From Schistocerca nitens (Eukaryota; Arthropoda; Insecta; Orthoptera; Acrididae), in NCBI RefSeq assembly GCF_023898315.1, contig NC_064614.1:77264501-77328500 (forward strand): DNA of 64,000 bases, in the 5' to 3' direction. This document shows, in pieces, positions 1 to 12,488 of this stretch. The position numbers and the translations under genes were made by a program. Under the pieces are notes generated by a model. The model made no database searches, was not told where the DNA came from, and saw only the letters and a list, made by a program, of their open reading frames with translations. Positions within the stretch are counted from its first letter, which is position 1. Each line of letters opens with the position of its first letter.

Positions 1-1500
1 TCCCTGTGACACACGTTTTAGCGCTGTTGGTTTACCTACCCGTGGTCATCGCAACAGCTGACAGTAAAACAGGAGAATAACTAAATAAAATATTTATGAT
101 CCTGCAGTATTTGTTTCTAAGTGGCGATGGAGTGATAAGAATGTAAACAATTTTTACGATGACTATTTTGTAGACGTTCCTTCACAAACTTCTGATGCGA
201 TCATCACATGAGGTAACTGCTTCTTGAGATTAAAAGTGATAGTAGTAGTCATTTCTTTCCGATGACACCAAGTCTGTTTACGTTCAAACACTACTCAGCA
301 GAAAACAGTACGCACTTTCGTCCTAGTCGACCTCTGCGTCAGAGCGCTGCCATCTGTTCGCATCCTTTAACGGAACGAACTGAAAGCCTTCGTACCCCTC
401 ACAGTAGCACCATAATTCAGCTTCCCGAAGATTTGGCGACTTCTTTTGCCTCTGCTGCGATCGGCGATTGTTCGCCGCTGATTGACGGCGGCAGCATTAG
501 CCGGTAGCAACCTCCTCCGCCCCCCCCCCCCCCTCCCCACCACTATCCTCCAGTTTCTCACCCAGACTTGCCCTCTGACGTCGGCTCTCGAGGCGGCACG
601 CCAAAAAGAACACCCCTCTCCGGCATTCATCTTTCCGTCATAATGGCAAATTGAAATTCCGAATGCAGAAGAGCAGGACGGCAGCGCGGTTTACGAGCCG
701 ACGTCCCCCAGCGCCCGAGAAGAGACAGGGCGGAGGGAGGGAGGGAGGGAGGGAGGGGGGAGGGAGGGAAACATGATTATTAAAGTTATGAAGACGTTAT
801 CGTCATTTGCGCTGACAATTAATAATGGAAGTGGCTTCGGCGTCTGCAGCGGTCCCCATCCCCGGCAACTGGTCGGACCCTCCTTTATTGGATGAAAAAT
901 TCCGCTCTTCGGATCTAGAGAGGAAAAAAGAAAAGGAGTGGCGCACCCCTTGTCTGGAATGAAAGCCCTTAATAAATTGGTGGAGGGTGTTGGGAGCTGA
1001 TATGTGAGCAGCCATCAATCATGGCTCAAATAAAGACACTTCGCTTCCATCTTCCGGCCCGGCTTTCCGTGCTCAGCCACGCTCACGTACACTCGCGCTC
1101 TACCGTATTTTGAGTACCCCCCATCAGTCGCGACAAGCCGTAATTTTCTACTGGAATCTGCCTCGTGTGATCTCTTTGCTGATAATTTCTTGGATGTTCG
1201 TGGCGAAACTTTGTGCCATTCTGAGCTCCAACCCAGTTCCTTACTTTGGTGGGAAGTGCAGTACCATTTATTCATCGGAGCGGGCTTTAAGGCCCCACTC
1301 AAAGCCTGCAAGTTTCTCCATCTCCTCTCCATTCCCTCCAAACAAGCTTCATTACTACGAGTCTTCCTGCCCAGCCGCCAGTAGGATTCGGAGGCTTCCT
1401 GTTGCATAAACACCACCGCACACGCCACGGGAGCATTAGCACTACGGATCGACGCTACGATTGCTGTAGTTTGTTTTCTAATACAATGTGTGGCTATTAC
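1..1500. other. GC-rich unique island, no gene recognised
   Basis: This stretch is richer in GC than the AT-rich flanks and shows no transposon hallmark. It holds a C homopolymer near 519-535, a GGGA-type tetranucleotide run at about 730-768, and short AT-rich motifs set in GC-rich DNA. The open frames here (for example 262-507 + and 1015-1428 -) resemble no protein I know, and several lack an ATG. It could be a 5' exon or promoter region of an unrecognised gene, or a regulatory block. I assign no function. Confidence 0.3.
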
Positions 1501-1831
1501 TGATGTTTTCTTGAGACATCATCGATCTACAATCAGACGACAACACAGTGGCTCAACACTGCCACTGCAGAAGCCACCCAGCTAGGACCTCTAATGCAGT
1601 GCTGCAACAATGCAACTTGTGCGTACTTTGTGTCAGGGAAACATATTTTCCCAGACCTATGTTTATTTTTCTTCTATTGTTGTCAAATACCTTGTAAATC
1701 GCTTTGGACTTCAGCACAGTTTCACGAATAATTGTTTGTATTGGTCGGTATAAAAGAATAACTGCAAGCCTGGACAGTACCTGATTTTCACATTTTCTAT
1801 GACTGCCACAACGGTTACAATGAACAATATT

Positions 1832-1965
1832 ATTCGACAATACGGATTCGAATTATCGAGCTATACGAGACTAGAATAATAGAGAAGCTGGTTCGATGAA
1901 CCCTCTGCCAAGCATTAAATGTGATTTGCAGAGTATCCATGTAGATATAGATGTAGATATAGAGA
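1832..1965 (+). mobile_element. 3' tail of a LINE
   Basis: The segment ends in a GATGTA/GATATA-type short repeat (about 1938-1965), the kind of tail that ends several LINE families of these genomes. The sequence just before it reads like the degenerate end of a reverse-transcriptase ORF plus its 3' UTR. It is strongly 5'-truncated and carries no domain. The identification is from pattern only and is tentative. Confidence 0.35.
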
Positions 1966-2576
1966 ATGACAGTACGAAGGAAGAACAAAAGGAAAACGAG
2001 TGTAGCTTTAAACATGATCAAAAACTGTTTTGACTACCGTAATCCTGGTGTACTTCGACCGATTCAGATTCAACTGTGATTATTATGACAGATTTTTAGC
2101 TTTTGTAATATTTATAGTAGAGAACATAGGGGGCCTATATGCATGAATTACGTACCAATTAGTACAATGCATTTTCTAAATGTCGATGAGTAATGGAACA
2201 AATTGTGGGTGATCAGAGTTAAGGTGGTCAGGATTCGAAAATACATTGACTGGCCTATACGCCCACCACAACTGTCAACTACCATTCCATTTGCGATCAG
2301 GGTTTCAAAACTACAATGGAACTTTGACCACCATGGAAAAATACATTGATCCGAAGTCTTCTTAAGTGCTTTGTAGGCCTAGTACTGTATGTAATTCAAA
2401 CAGTGTGCTACATCATCAAAATTATAAATACAATGAAATGTACTAGAAAGAAATACCACACTCACAGCTCCAAATGTAGTTAAACATATTACCTTCAGTT
2501 TCATACATCTTAAACCTAAATCCTCGTTTAAAAATATACTGTGCAGTTACATTTATCTGTTCATCATTTATCGAAG
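1966..2576. other. AT-rich DNA, nothing recognised
   Basis: No open frame, RNA gene or repeat boundary is visible here. Confidence 0.4.
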
Positions 2577-2800
2577 CAATATCTGGGCCGGCCGCTCTGA
2601 CCGAGCGGTTCTAGGCACTTCAGTCCGGAACCGCGCTGCTGCTACTGTCGCAGGTTCGAATCCTGCCTCGGGAATGGATGTATGTATTGTCCTTAGGTTA
2701 GTTAGGTTTAATTAATTCTACGTGTAGGGGACTGATGATCTCAGATGTTAAGTCCCGTAGTGCTCAGAGCCATTTGAACCATTTTTGAATCAATATCTGG
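2577..2800 (+). mobile_element. tRNA-derived SINE with target-site duplication
   Basis: The body (2587-2790) begins with a tRNA-like head that has an A box (GACCGAGCGG) and a B box (GGTTCGAATCC). It continues with the shared body beginning GTCCTTAGGTTAGTTAGG and ends in CAGAGCCATTTGAACC. A perfect 10 bp target-site duplication, CAATATCTGG, lies at 2577-2586 and 2791-2800, so this is a full-length insertion. Transcription would be by RNA polymerase III and mobilisation by a LINE reverse transcriptase (family knowledge). Confidence 0.92.
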
Positions 2801-4566
2801 CACTTGGAAGCCAAACAAACTTCAGTCTTGGTTCCGGAGATATTACATTTTATGTTGCACTGCCTGTACCACAACAGCTTGCAATTTCAGCACTATGTAA
2901 CTTACAACAGTTCTTCTTAGTCGTAGGCACATTAATAGTTAAAAATGAGACTTCGCCTGTACAATGTTGGTTAATGTTCGTATTCGTCAGTTCCACAGTG
3001 CCACTGCCGTCAACACTGATAAATATACTAAGTATCTATAATCCTGAGGTAAAAATCACCAGTGGTCAAAATAACCCCGAAAGAGAGAAATGATCTCAGA
3101 AATCGTAATACACTGACCTATTTGTACATGTATGATCAGTGGTCTATTTTGAGGATTAATCGAGCAACATACATAATATAGTTGAAAACTCCGATGGCTT
3201 TGTATTTAAATTATATCAGTGGATTTTACACAACCAGATTTTTATACACTTTTTCGTATACAATTGTAAGCCGCAACAGGTTCGCCAACTGTTGCACGAG
3301 AAAGTTTTCACTACTTGACGGCATCTAGTATATATTGAATGAACTTTACCACCAAAATGTGTATATTAAACACTCAACTGTGAGCCAGCAGAGAGCTGTA
3401 AGACTTTTAGTGTGTGATGTTCAAAGTAAAGACGGTGGTCAAAGTGTTTCCGGTGTATGGTACGTCAGATAAACGGCAACAAAACTACTCTCTGTTTAGT
3501 TATCCGTGAAATCAGTGGTTTCGGTCACAGCACAATTTCTCGAAAGCACATCCCCATGGAAGCAATAGAGATGATGATGCTGATCCGCAAAATAAATTGT
3601 TCCCATTTTAGTACAATATAGTCGTGTATAGCAAGATTTTGTCATCTGCTATTTTGTAAATACTTTCGAGGAGGATTGAAAGTATTACCAGTATCATCCA
3701 GACGTTCGTTAGATAGTTGCATGCTCCATGGGTCATTTGCACGTAAGTACGCGGTACGGGTCAGTTCACATTCACATTACGAATTAACTTGTAACTGTGG
3801 TAATATGCTGAAAACTTTCAAGTTCATTTTTTAATTTGTAAATATGTACAACATACTGAACACTTAGAAGTTTATTTTTAATGCACAGCTGTGAATCAGT
3901 AATTGCTATTCACCATCTTCTACACATTACAATAACAGAAGCTCTTCTACGAAATAGAAGGATTTCTCGAGAAGAAACTTCGTGTTTCTTTTCAAATTTT
4001 ACGTCTCTGTTTATACTACTGTGTAAGTAAAAAAAAAATTTATTGCAGCACTGTGCATCCGTTTTTGTGGTAAATACAACCTTAATGTGGAGTAATGAAG
4101 GTCACCTTTTCTTCTGGCATTGGAATTACGTACATAATTGTCATTTATGAACTTAAGTGGATTATTTGCGACAGAACTGTTACACTCCGCACCGTATTCA
4201 CAATGATAATTTCATGTTCTACGAAATGATATGTAACATCAGTTAACTCCGAAAACTAAATGGGCACGCATGTGTTCCAGACTCTCAAAGAATGTACGCG
4301 GTAAGTCCAGTCGGGACGCCAAGTTTAGTTAGCTAGTGGTAAGGAACTACCTTTGTTCAGCACACAATAAAATACAACGGCGAATATTTTTTTTTGTGAT
4401 GCTAGGCCTCTAATTATGCCAGCAGTAGTATCTCTCTGTAAACGATTATTTGCACACAAATCGCATTTTACTTCTATTGACAGCGTATTCTACATCGATC
4501 ATAGTGCAGTGATGTAAGTCTTTCTTATATCAGTTATATACACAAATTATTCCGCCAGTTCCTCCA
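2801..4566. other. AT-rich noncoding DNA
   Basis: Nothing was recognised. The longest open frame (2785-3093) starts inside the SINE and resembles no known protein. Confidence 0.4.
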
Positions 4567-4795
4567 CCTGCGACCTGGCGCAGTAGTTAGCACACTGGAC
4601 TCGCATTTGGAAGGACGATGGTTCAAATCCGCGTCCGACTATCCTGATTTAGGTTTCCGTGATTCTCCTAAATCTCCCCAGGCAAATGCTGGAATGGGTC
4701 TTTTGAAAGGACATGGTTAATTTCATTTCCTACACTTGAATCGTTCCGAGCTTGTGGTACGTTTCTAATGACATTAATGTCGACGGGACTTTTTG
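4567..4795 (+). mobile_element. Second tRNA-derived SINE family (degenerate copy)
   Basis: The head carries GGCGCAGTAGTTAGCACACTGG, followed by a B box-like GGTTCAAATCC. The body has the phrases ATCCTGATTTAGG, AAATCTCC and GGCAAATGC and ends at GTCGACGGGAC. A cleaner copy of the same family lies at 23986-24230. No target-site duplication could be fixed, and the copy is mutated at many positions. Confidence 0.8.
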
Positions 4796-6285
4796 AACCC
4801 TCATCTTCCTTTTTTTCCAACTTTAGTGCACTGCAGTGGCCAAATTAAATTTTGGTTTGAAGTTCGCGCTTTAGTCGCACATTTCGATTCGTATAACTTT
4901 ATACGTACTTCTCAGTATATTTACGTGCACATGTTGCAGAGTGCTTATTAAGTCACATCTCTGGTATCTTAAAGCGACATTATGCCCGCCGCTTTTCCAC
5001 TATTCACAGACGTAGCGTATCTATTGAGAAAATTTGCAAACGTGCTACTTTCAGAAGGCATTCGCTAACACGTCTGGTCAGGTTCACAGGCCCCCACTTA
5101 ATCCTAGTTTATTCACAGCAGCTATCATTCCTAACTTGTTCGCCTTTCGCATTATATATAACTAAATAAGATTTTGATTACACACAGTAATATCCCCTGA
5201 CAACACCGTAAGTGATCTTATTGTTTTGGAGTAGTAGTGTCTTCAGATTAGTAAATTGAAAATGAACTGCATGTTGATAACAGTTTTCTCGAGTTCCGTT
5301 TCAGCACTAACTATCATCTCGAACAGTGGTGTTAGTAGTGACGATCTGTAATGTAGACGCAGTGCAGTTCTTATTACACGTACTAAAAGCGGTATAAGCA
5401 AATAAAACGACACGGACGTGGGTAAACACTGAAGGACACCACAATTAATAAATGGAGTAAACCCGAGGGCATAAAGTATGTACCAGTTCATTGTTTTTAA
5501 ATTACCAGTGGGATATTAAAAATTACAGAAGTTGGCACTTCGAAGGGAAATAGCATAATATGGAATCGATTCTGCAGGACGTGGTAGTAGGGCAGACGGT
5601 GAAGCATTTACCTGAAATAATTATCCACACGGCTGCATAAAACGTAACATTTAATGAATTATTAAAACGATTTGATAACATCACAACTGTGAAACATTAT
5701 CGAGGGGAGACTTTCGTCGACAAGTTAATCTTCTACATCGAATTTATTTAAATTTAAAATAATACTCTACACAATATATAATCTGAATTTCGCTTGTTAA
5801 CGTTTCGCAGTCTTTGCTCACAATGTTATGTCCACTGCATACCACTTACTTACAATGCAACGTCTCCTCTACGTTTCTGTACATGGTGGATCATCTGAAA
5901 CTTCCACCGCGAATACTGCAGAGACGGAAAATGCTACTGAAGTGCGGTTTTCACAGAATGCATTGATAGTCATGGGTTCTTATTGTTAGCAAGTGCATTT
6001 TTTTAACAAACATACTTTTTTAAATGGAGAAATGTCTACGGACATAAATAAGATAAAAGTAGTGTGAATCAGATCGTCAGTAGCGTTTGTTGCAGGATTC
6101 TAGTGTAATTCGTTTACGAGGTATCGTATTTTGAAAAGTTTCCACATCGACATTTGTGTGTGCCCTTCAATGTGCACATTTGCCGGGAACGATGTTATTT
6201 CTGCTTACAGTGTGACTGTATGTCCCTTGAGTGCATTGCGCCTGGCAAGTTTGTTAGTGTGGACAGTCCAAGCAGTAAGTCGTGA
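4796..6285. other. AT-rich noncoding DNA
   Basis: No gene, repeat boundary or RNA gene was recognised. The short minus-strand frame at 5243-5491 has no family features. Confidence 0.4.
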
Positions 6286-6690
6286 GTGGACGATGCGATT
6301 TGTCGACCGCACAAAAAGGTGGCATGCTCCTTTTGTATGGAGAGCGTAGGAGCAATGCAGTTCGTCCTTGTATGGTGCATGCGGCAAGGTAGCCAGTAGA
6401 TGTCAACTACCTGGCCACTTATGTATCAACCTCTTCAAACAGTTACGTGAAAGTGGTAGTGTAGCTCCTAGACAACGTAACAGAAGGAAACTAGTGACTA
6501 CAGAAGAGGATGTCATTAATGTTCTAGCTGCTGTTGCAGCTGATCCGCGCTTCAGCTCCTACGCAATCACACGAGGAAATGACATGAGTCACGCTAGTGT
6601 CCTACGCATTCTCTATCTGTACAGATCCCATCCCTGTAACATCTCTCTCTGTCAAGAGAGGTATTATTTGATAGGTCCGTTATTGAGCGC
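6286..6690 (+). pseudogene. N-terminal relic of a mariner-superfamily transposase
   Basis: Two frames together resemble the N-terminal DNA-binding half of arthropod transposases with a DUF4817-type helix-turn-helix. One frame near 6318-6345 reads MLLLYGERRSNAVR. A second frame (about 6368-6665) reads LFKQLRESGSV, then a basic NRRK segment, then VLAAVAADPRFSS and HASVLRILYLY. A frameshift separates them and no catalytic domain follows. The family normally continues with a DDE domain, and pieces of such a domain in the same orientation lie at 11480-12123 and 20339-20570. They may be the rest of the same element (inference). Confidence 0.6.
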
Positions 6691-6756
6691 CCGTGTGTGA
6701 CGGTCGCTCAGTATCAGCTTTGTTAGTACAGGTAGACATGTTGTCTTAGCTCTCAG

Positions 6757-6907
6757 GAGAGTTTATAATGTGTGTGAAATCTTATGGAACTTAACTGATA
6801 AGGTCATCAGTCCCTAAGCTTATACACTACTGAGCCTAAATTATCCTAAGGACAAACACACACACCCATGTCCGAGGGAGGACTCGAACCTCCGCCGAGA
6901 GTTTATA
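6757..6907 (-). mobile_element. 5'-truncated tRNA-derived SINE with 11 bp duplication
   Basis: On the minus strand this reads from the B box (GGTTCGAGTCCTCC) through the body to TTAAGTTCCATAAGATTTCA. The A-box half of the head is missing. The perfect duplication GAGAGTTTATA lies at 6757-6767 and 6897-6907. It belongs to the same subfamily as the copy at 29530-29740, with GTGTGT and a TTTGTCCTTA start to the body. The 5' truncation with an intact duplication is the signature of incomplete target-primed reverse transcription. Confidence 0.88.
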
Positions 6908-7317
6908 GTTAGAACGGTTAGGCACTGTACTGTTGCGAACTTATACGATTCTGGACTTCGCCTTTGGGTTGGAAGTTGTTGATGAGTACACAGCGTTCAG
7001 TGATTGAGAGCACTTCTTCTGCCTGTACTTACGTTGAGAGGTTATTTGAGCTCCGTCCTTGTGGCTGGGAGCTGGCGTTTATCGTCTGCAGAAAACAGAG
7101 AGGAGAAGACAGTATTACAGTATATTACTCGGAGGACTGCCTTCTGCCGTCCTACTGTTTGAGTTTTATTTTGTGGCTGGAGCTCTTCCATCGTTGCAGA
7201 CGTGTACGAGAACCATCACTCTGACGAACAGGACGCAATACATACGGTCATATTACTAATTGCTTCGGGTTATTAGGCCTATAACGCTAAGCATGCAGCA
7301 TTATTGTATAATTAAAT
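6908..7317. other. Unassigned DNA between transposase relic and LINE
   Basis: Open frames at 6964-7224 and 7059-7259 show no recognised domain. The stretch may be 5' LINE sequence or remains of the interrupted transposon. Confidence 0.3.
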
Positions 7318-7422
7318 GATGATGGCGTCCTCTTGGGTAAAATATTCCGGAGGTAAAATAATCCCCCATTCGGATCTCCGGGCGGGGACTACTCAAAAGG
7401 ACGTCGTTATCAGGAGAAAGAA

Positions 7423-8286
7423 ACTGGCGTTCTACGGATCGGAGAGTGGAATGTCAGATCCCTTAATCGGGCAGGTAGATTAGAAAATTTAAAAAGGGAA
7501 ATTGATAGGTTAAAGTTAGATATAGTGGGAATTAGTGAAGTTCGGTGGCAGGAGGAACAAGACTTTTGGTCAGGTGAATACAGGGTTATAAATACAAAAT
7601 CAAATAGGGGTAATGCAGGAGTAGGTTTAATAATGAATAAAAAAATAGGAGTGCGGGTAAGCTACTGCAAACAGCATAGTGAACGCATTATTGTGGCCAA
7701 GATAGACACGAAGCCCACACCTACTACAATAGTACAAGTTTATATGGCAACTAGCTCTGCAGATGACGAAGAAATTGAAGAAATGTATGAGGAGATAAAA
7801 GATAATATTGAAATAGTGAAGGGAGACGAAAATTTAATAGTCATCGGTGACTGGAATTCGGTAGTAGGAAAAGGAAGAGAAGGAAACGTAGTAGGTGATT
7901 ATGGATTGGGGGGAAGAAATGAAAGAGGAAGCCGTCTGGTAGAATTTTGCACAGACTATAACTTAATCATAGCTAACACCTGATTCAAGAATCACAAAAG
8001 AAGATTGTATACATGGAAGAAGCCTGGAGATACTGACAGGTTTCAGATAGATTATACAATGGTAAGTCAGAGATTTAGGAACCAGGTTTTAAATTGTAAG
8101 ACATTTCCAGGGTCAGATGTGGACTCTGACCACAATCTATTGGTTATGAACTCTAGATTAAAACTGAAGAAACTGCAAAAAGGTGGGAATTTAAGGAGAT
8201 GGGACCTGGATAAACTGACTAAACCAGAGGTTGTACAGAGTTTCAGGGAGAGCATAAGGGAACAATTGACAGGAATGGGGGAATGA
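7423..8286 (+). pseudogene. LINE endonuclease domain (broken)
   Basis: The frame open from about 7423 reads LRIGEWNVRSLNRAG, the first motif of endonuclease/exonuclease/phosphatase domains. ISEVRW (metal-binding Glu), NAGVGLIMN, and VIGDWNSVVG (the catalytic Asp/Asn motif) follow. A TGA at 7981-7983 interrupts it. The same frame then resumes as FKNHKRRLYTWKKPGDTDRFQIDYTMV and ends with SDHNLLV (catalytic His) near 8130. All key endonuclease motifs are present, but the ORF cannot give one protein. Related insect proteins are often annotated as craniofacial development protein 2-like, a name that derives from this domain. Confidence 0.85.
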
Positions 8287-8313
8287 AATACAGTAGAAGA
8301 AGAATGGGTAGCT

Positions 8314-9788
8314 TTGAGGGATGAAGTAGTGAAGGCAGCAGAGGATCAAGTAGGTAAAAAGACGAGGGCTAATAGAAATCCGTGGGTAACAGAAGAAATA
8401 TTGAATTTAATTGATGAAAGGAGAAAATACAAAAATGCAGTAAATGAAGCAGACAAAAAGAAATACAAACGTCTGAAAAATGAGATCGACAGGAAGTGCA
8501 AAATGGCTAAGCAGGGATGGATAGAGGACAAATGTAAGGATGTAGAGACTTATTTAACTAGGGGTAAGATAGATACTGCCTACAGGTAAATTAAAAAGAC
8601 CTTTGGAAAAAGAGAACCACTTGTATGAAAATCAAGAGCTCGGATGGAAACCCAGTTCTAAGCAAAGAAGGGAAAGCAGAAAGGTGGAAGGAGTATATAG
8701 AGGGTCTATACAAGGGCGACGTACTTGAGGACAATATTCTGGAAATGGAAGAGAATGTAGATGAAGATGAAATGGGAGATACAATACTGCGTGAAGTGTT
8801 TGACAGAGCACGGAAAGACCTGAGTCGAAACAAGGCCCCGGCAGTAGACAACATTCCATTAGAACTACTGACGGCCTTGGGAGAACCAGTCCTGCCAAAC
8901 TCTACCATCTGGTGAGCAAGATGTATGAGACAGGCGAAATACCCTCTGACTTCAAGAAGAATATAATAATTCCAATCCAAAAGAAACCAGGTGTTGACAG
9001 ATGTGAAAATTGCCGAACAATCAGTTTAATAAGCCACAAATGCAAAATACTAACGCCAATTCTTTACAGACGAATGGAAAAACTAGTAGAAGCCAACCTT
9101 GGGGAAGATCAGTTTGGATTCCGTAAAAATACTGGAACACGTGAGGCAATACTGACCCTACGACTTATCTTAGAAGAAAGATTAAAGAAAGGCAAACCTA
9201 CGTTTCTCGTATTTGTAGACTTAGAGAAAGCTTTTGACTATGTTGACTGGAATACTCTCTTTCAAATTCTAAAGGTGGCAGGGGTAAAATACAGGGAGCG
9301 AAAGGCTATTTACAATTTGTACAGAAACCAGATGGCAGTTATAAGAGTCGAGGGCATGAAAGGGAAGTAGTGGTTGAGAAGGGAGTGAGCCAGGGTTGTA
9401 GCCTCTCCCCGATGTTATTCAATATGTATATTGAGCAGGCAGTGAGGGAAACAAAAGAAAATTTAGGAGTAGGTATTAAAATTCAGGGAGAAGAAATAAA
9501 AACTTTGAGGCCGCCGATGACATTGTAATTCTGTCAGAGCAGTTGAACGGAATGGACAGTGTCTTGAAAGGAGGACATAAAATGAACATCAACACAAGCA
9601 AAACGAGGATAATGGAATGTAGTCAAATTAAGTCGGTTGATGCTGAGGGAATTAGATTAGGAAATGAGACACTTGAAGTAGTAAAGGAGTTTTGCTATTT
9701 GGGGAGCAAAATAACTGATGATGTTCGAAGTAGAGAGGAAGTCGTTTGTGAAAGTATTTGTACGGAGTGTAGCCATGTATGGAAGTGA
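8314..9788 (+). pseudogene. LINE reverse transcriptase domain (broken)
   Basis: Successive open pieces show a lysine-rich linker (8314-8589), a palm start with KAPAVDNIPLELLTALG (about 8830), then FRKNTGTREA and the palm motif FVDLEKAFDYVDW (about 9209-9250). The YxDD-type box is present as AADDIVILSE near 9510, where the usual Phe is Ala. Stops or frame changes lie at about 8587, 8912, 9368 and 9530, so the enzyme cannot be made. The order and motifs match RTE-type LINE polymerases. Confidence 0.85.
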
Positions 9789-10186
9789 AACATGGACGAT
9801 ATATAGTTTGTTCAACAAGAGAATAGAAGCTTTCGAAATGTGGTGCTACAGAAGAATGCTGAAGATTAGATGGGTAGATTACATAACTAATAAGGAGGTA
9901 TGAATTGGATTGGGGAGAAGAGGAGTTTGTAGCACAACGTGACTAGAAGAACGGATCGGTTGGTAGGACATGTTCTGAGGTATCAAGGGCTCACCAATTT
10001 AGTATTGGAGGGCAGCGTGGAGGGTAAAAATCGTAGCGGGAGACCAAGAGATGAATACAGTAAGCAGATTCAGAAGGATGTAGGTTGCAGTAGGTACTGG
10101 GAGATGGAGAAGCTTGCACAGGATATAGTAGCATGGAGAGCTGCACAGAACCAGTCTCGGGACTGAAGACCAGAACAACAAACAAA

Positions 10187-11479
10187 GCTAAACAGCTGTG
10201 ATCACGCTAGTGTATCTACACTGAGGTTCCACACCGGCGTAGATCATCTTTGAAAGTAGTGTCTTCTAGTGTTTTGTACTTAGACGACGTTTTTTTTTTC
10301 TTTTTTTATGTAGGTAGGATGGGGCCCCTCCACGGCCACACCGACTTGGTGACCAAACCAGGAGTTCTACTGTCACCTACGTATAAGATGATGTTAGTTT
10401 TCGAATCAGGAGTTGGAGGATGCGGGCTATGACGTCCAAGCGTATGGCTAGGATTACTCATTCATATGGTCCATCAGGAGACAGAAAGTGGACGAAAGCG
10501 ATCGAAGGGCAGCGATTTGTAAGGGCAGAGGGAAAAAAGTACCAAGGCAAGCGCCAAGGGAAAAAAGAAACCTGTGCGACAGTAGGACGGGTAGTAAGGG
10601 CAGTAGCGGCTTGTTAGCTGCGACAGTGCATGCAGGGTGTGGTTATGTTAGTGCGAGGTATCGTGCATCGTTACCTTTGTCGCTGCTGGTGCTCGTTGTA
10701 GATGGGTCAGTTCGGGCGCTGCAGCTGGGCTCCTGTGAATTCTCCTGGGCCTGCTGCAGCGGCTGCGTCCCTGTAACAGTCCGAGGTCGTCATACATTAG
10801 TGTGCGATCGGCACATAGATCAGCTCACAGTGTAGTGAGTGTGTGTGGCTGGTTTGCGTGTTGTGTACAGTACGTCTTCCCTGCGATTGCCTGTTTTTCG
10901 GCGGGTCGAACATCTGGGGTTGCCAGTAGTAGCTGTATAGCTGTGTTGCAGGGGTTCTCCAGTCCTGTTCTGTTAACGTGCTATGGACCATAAATGTTTA
11001 GTTCCTTGCTAATAGTGTCTTTCGTCTATTATGTTTCCATCTATGGTTGTGGTCGTAGTTCCCCAGATAAAGAATAAACGGGTTATGCGAGTATCTCGTT
11101 TTTCTGTACAGTCGAGTGGAAAATTTTTTGGAATTCCTGCAAGAGGGTATCTAGCCGTAGAAGTTGTCAGTCACTTCGCGTTATTTATTTTAGATCGCTT
11201 GGCCAGAAAAAGAGGCAGAGTTGGGCAATTGATCAGCAATTGTAATATAAATGTTTGTTTTCTAATCTACAATATATGTATAATAAGAAACAACGTTTAT
11301 CATTTCGTACTATTAGTTTCCTTCATCATTCATTTACTTTGAGGTTGTAATTTATATGTTAAAGGGCATTAAGAGATCCTAAGATCTGCTGAAGGGGGTT
11401 GTCAGACAGGGCCAAATCATCATTTTAGCGTTCAATATTTTCCCTTGCGCACATGCATTTTACACCCGCCTGGAGTAGC
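10187..11479. other. Unassigned insertion-like DNA
   Basis: Between the LINE tail and the transposase DDE relic lie 1.3 kb with modest open frames (10420-10617, 10488-10835, 11031-11342), none of which resembles a known protein. A T-rich run lies at 10290-10305. It may be another insertion, but I find no boundaries. Confidence 0.3.
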
Positions 11480-12123
11480 ACCTTGGAATGTAGTTTAGTG
11501 ATGAAACCACATTTTATGTCCATTATAATTATCCGGGCTGTTATGCCATGGTCGGATGATGACATCTGTGTCAATTCCCAACGTTTCGTTCCCGTCTGTG
11601 GGAGACATCTTCAAAGGGGTCAGTAGCTCGAAGGAAGGACCAACACACCCACTGGCTTGCTACTGACTGCCGCTAAATTCCGTGTCCGCGCGCTCCCGCG
11701 CCGCGGCGTGACGTCACGTGTTTTGAAAACGTCAGTGCAATTGGCCGCTGTCCGTTGCCGTCGATCGCCGTTGCTATCACCCAGTAGTGGATGGATGGTA
11801 CACATCTTCTTTAACACATTTACCAGTCATGGCCAAGTAACCTGCAGAAACATGCACTACTGGTGTGCTGACAGTCCCACTGGCTTTGTCAGATGGAACG
11901 CCAGCGTCCATGGAGTGTAAACATGTGGCATAGGACAGTGAACCATTAACTCGTAGGCCAGTTTCCCATGGACGGAACACTCACTGGACGCGCACAAGTA
12001 TCGCAGCTACATAGAGACCATGTTCCACGGATGCTACAGGCCGTCCCTCTGCAGACTAGGAGGAACCTGTGGGAACAACATGATGGCTGTCCATCCCATA
12101 GTGCATGATGCGTAATATCATGT
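11480..12123 (+). pseudogene. Mariner-superfamily transposase DDE relic, left part
   Basis: The frame reads FSDETTF (first catalytic Asp region) up to 11514, breaks at a 300 bp insertion, and resumes at 11815 as TSHGQVTCRNMHYW. Further on, frameshifted pieces end with LWEQHDGCPSHSA (second Asp region, about 12068-12107). This matches arthropod transposases in which FTDEATF is followed by NMHYW and then QHDGCPAH. The frame is interrupted again at 12124 by the LTR retrotransposon and continues at 20339. It carries several stops and is clearly dead. Confidence 0.72.
11508..11821. mobile_element. 300 bp repeat inserted in the transposase relic
   Basis: The insert (11515-11814) is flanked by the 7 bp duplication CACATTT (11508-11514 and 11815-11821). 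Removing it restores a continuous reading frame across the site (FSDETTF then TSHGQ). The insert includes AACGTTTCGTTCCCGTC and a GC-rich segment around 11690-11720. It encodes no recognisable protein and its family is unknown to me. Confidence 0.65.
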
Positions 12124-12427
12124 TGAAACGTCCCCTTTTGAATAATTTTACAAGACTGTGCTTAAACTGACGCACAATATTTTTAGCGCAACGCAATCTG
12201 ACTTTCAATAATCTCTACAAGACAATGGCCCTGACTAACATTAAACTATACCTTTTACAAATCACTTACCTCACAAAAATCTTCGCTACTCAAGCTACTG
12301 CAATACAGCGAGCGCCACTACTGCCAGCTAAATAAAAGATTCAAACTACTGAAGGCACTAACTACTGATAGGGATAGTTAGCAAATGAAAGATATTAATA
12401 GAGAACAAACAATGTATTTACCTTAAT

Positions 12428-12488
<61 letters not shown>

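Larger units (their letters stand above)
7318..10186 (+). mobile_element. RTE-like LINE, nearly full length but broken
   Basis: This is a non-LTR retrotransposon on the plus strand with, in order, an apurinic-type endonuclease, a reverse transcriptase and a C-terminal region reading MYGSETWTI, AFEMWCYRRMLKIRW and GRPRDEYSKQIQKDVGCS. The family copies itself by nicking the target and priming reverse transcription from the nick. The 3' end (GGGACTGAAGACCAGAACAACAAACAAA) carries the CAA-rich tail also seen at 33290-33305 and, inverted, at 39925. Stops and frameshifts break the coding region at least at 7981, 8284, 8587, about 8912 and 9368. The 5' boundary is uncertain. Other copies in this window are at 24545, 32878, 33553 and 39925. 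Confidence 0.9.

Noticed and set aside
1015..1428. 137-codon minus-strand ORF
   Set aside because: It lies in the GC-rich island with overlapping frames on the other strand and has no family resemblance.
2587..2680. tRNA gene candidate
   Set aside because: It is the tRNA-like head of a SINE, without a proper acceptor end and followed by the SINE body. The same applies to the other SINE heads and to the tRNA-like arms at 37080 and 37458.
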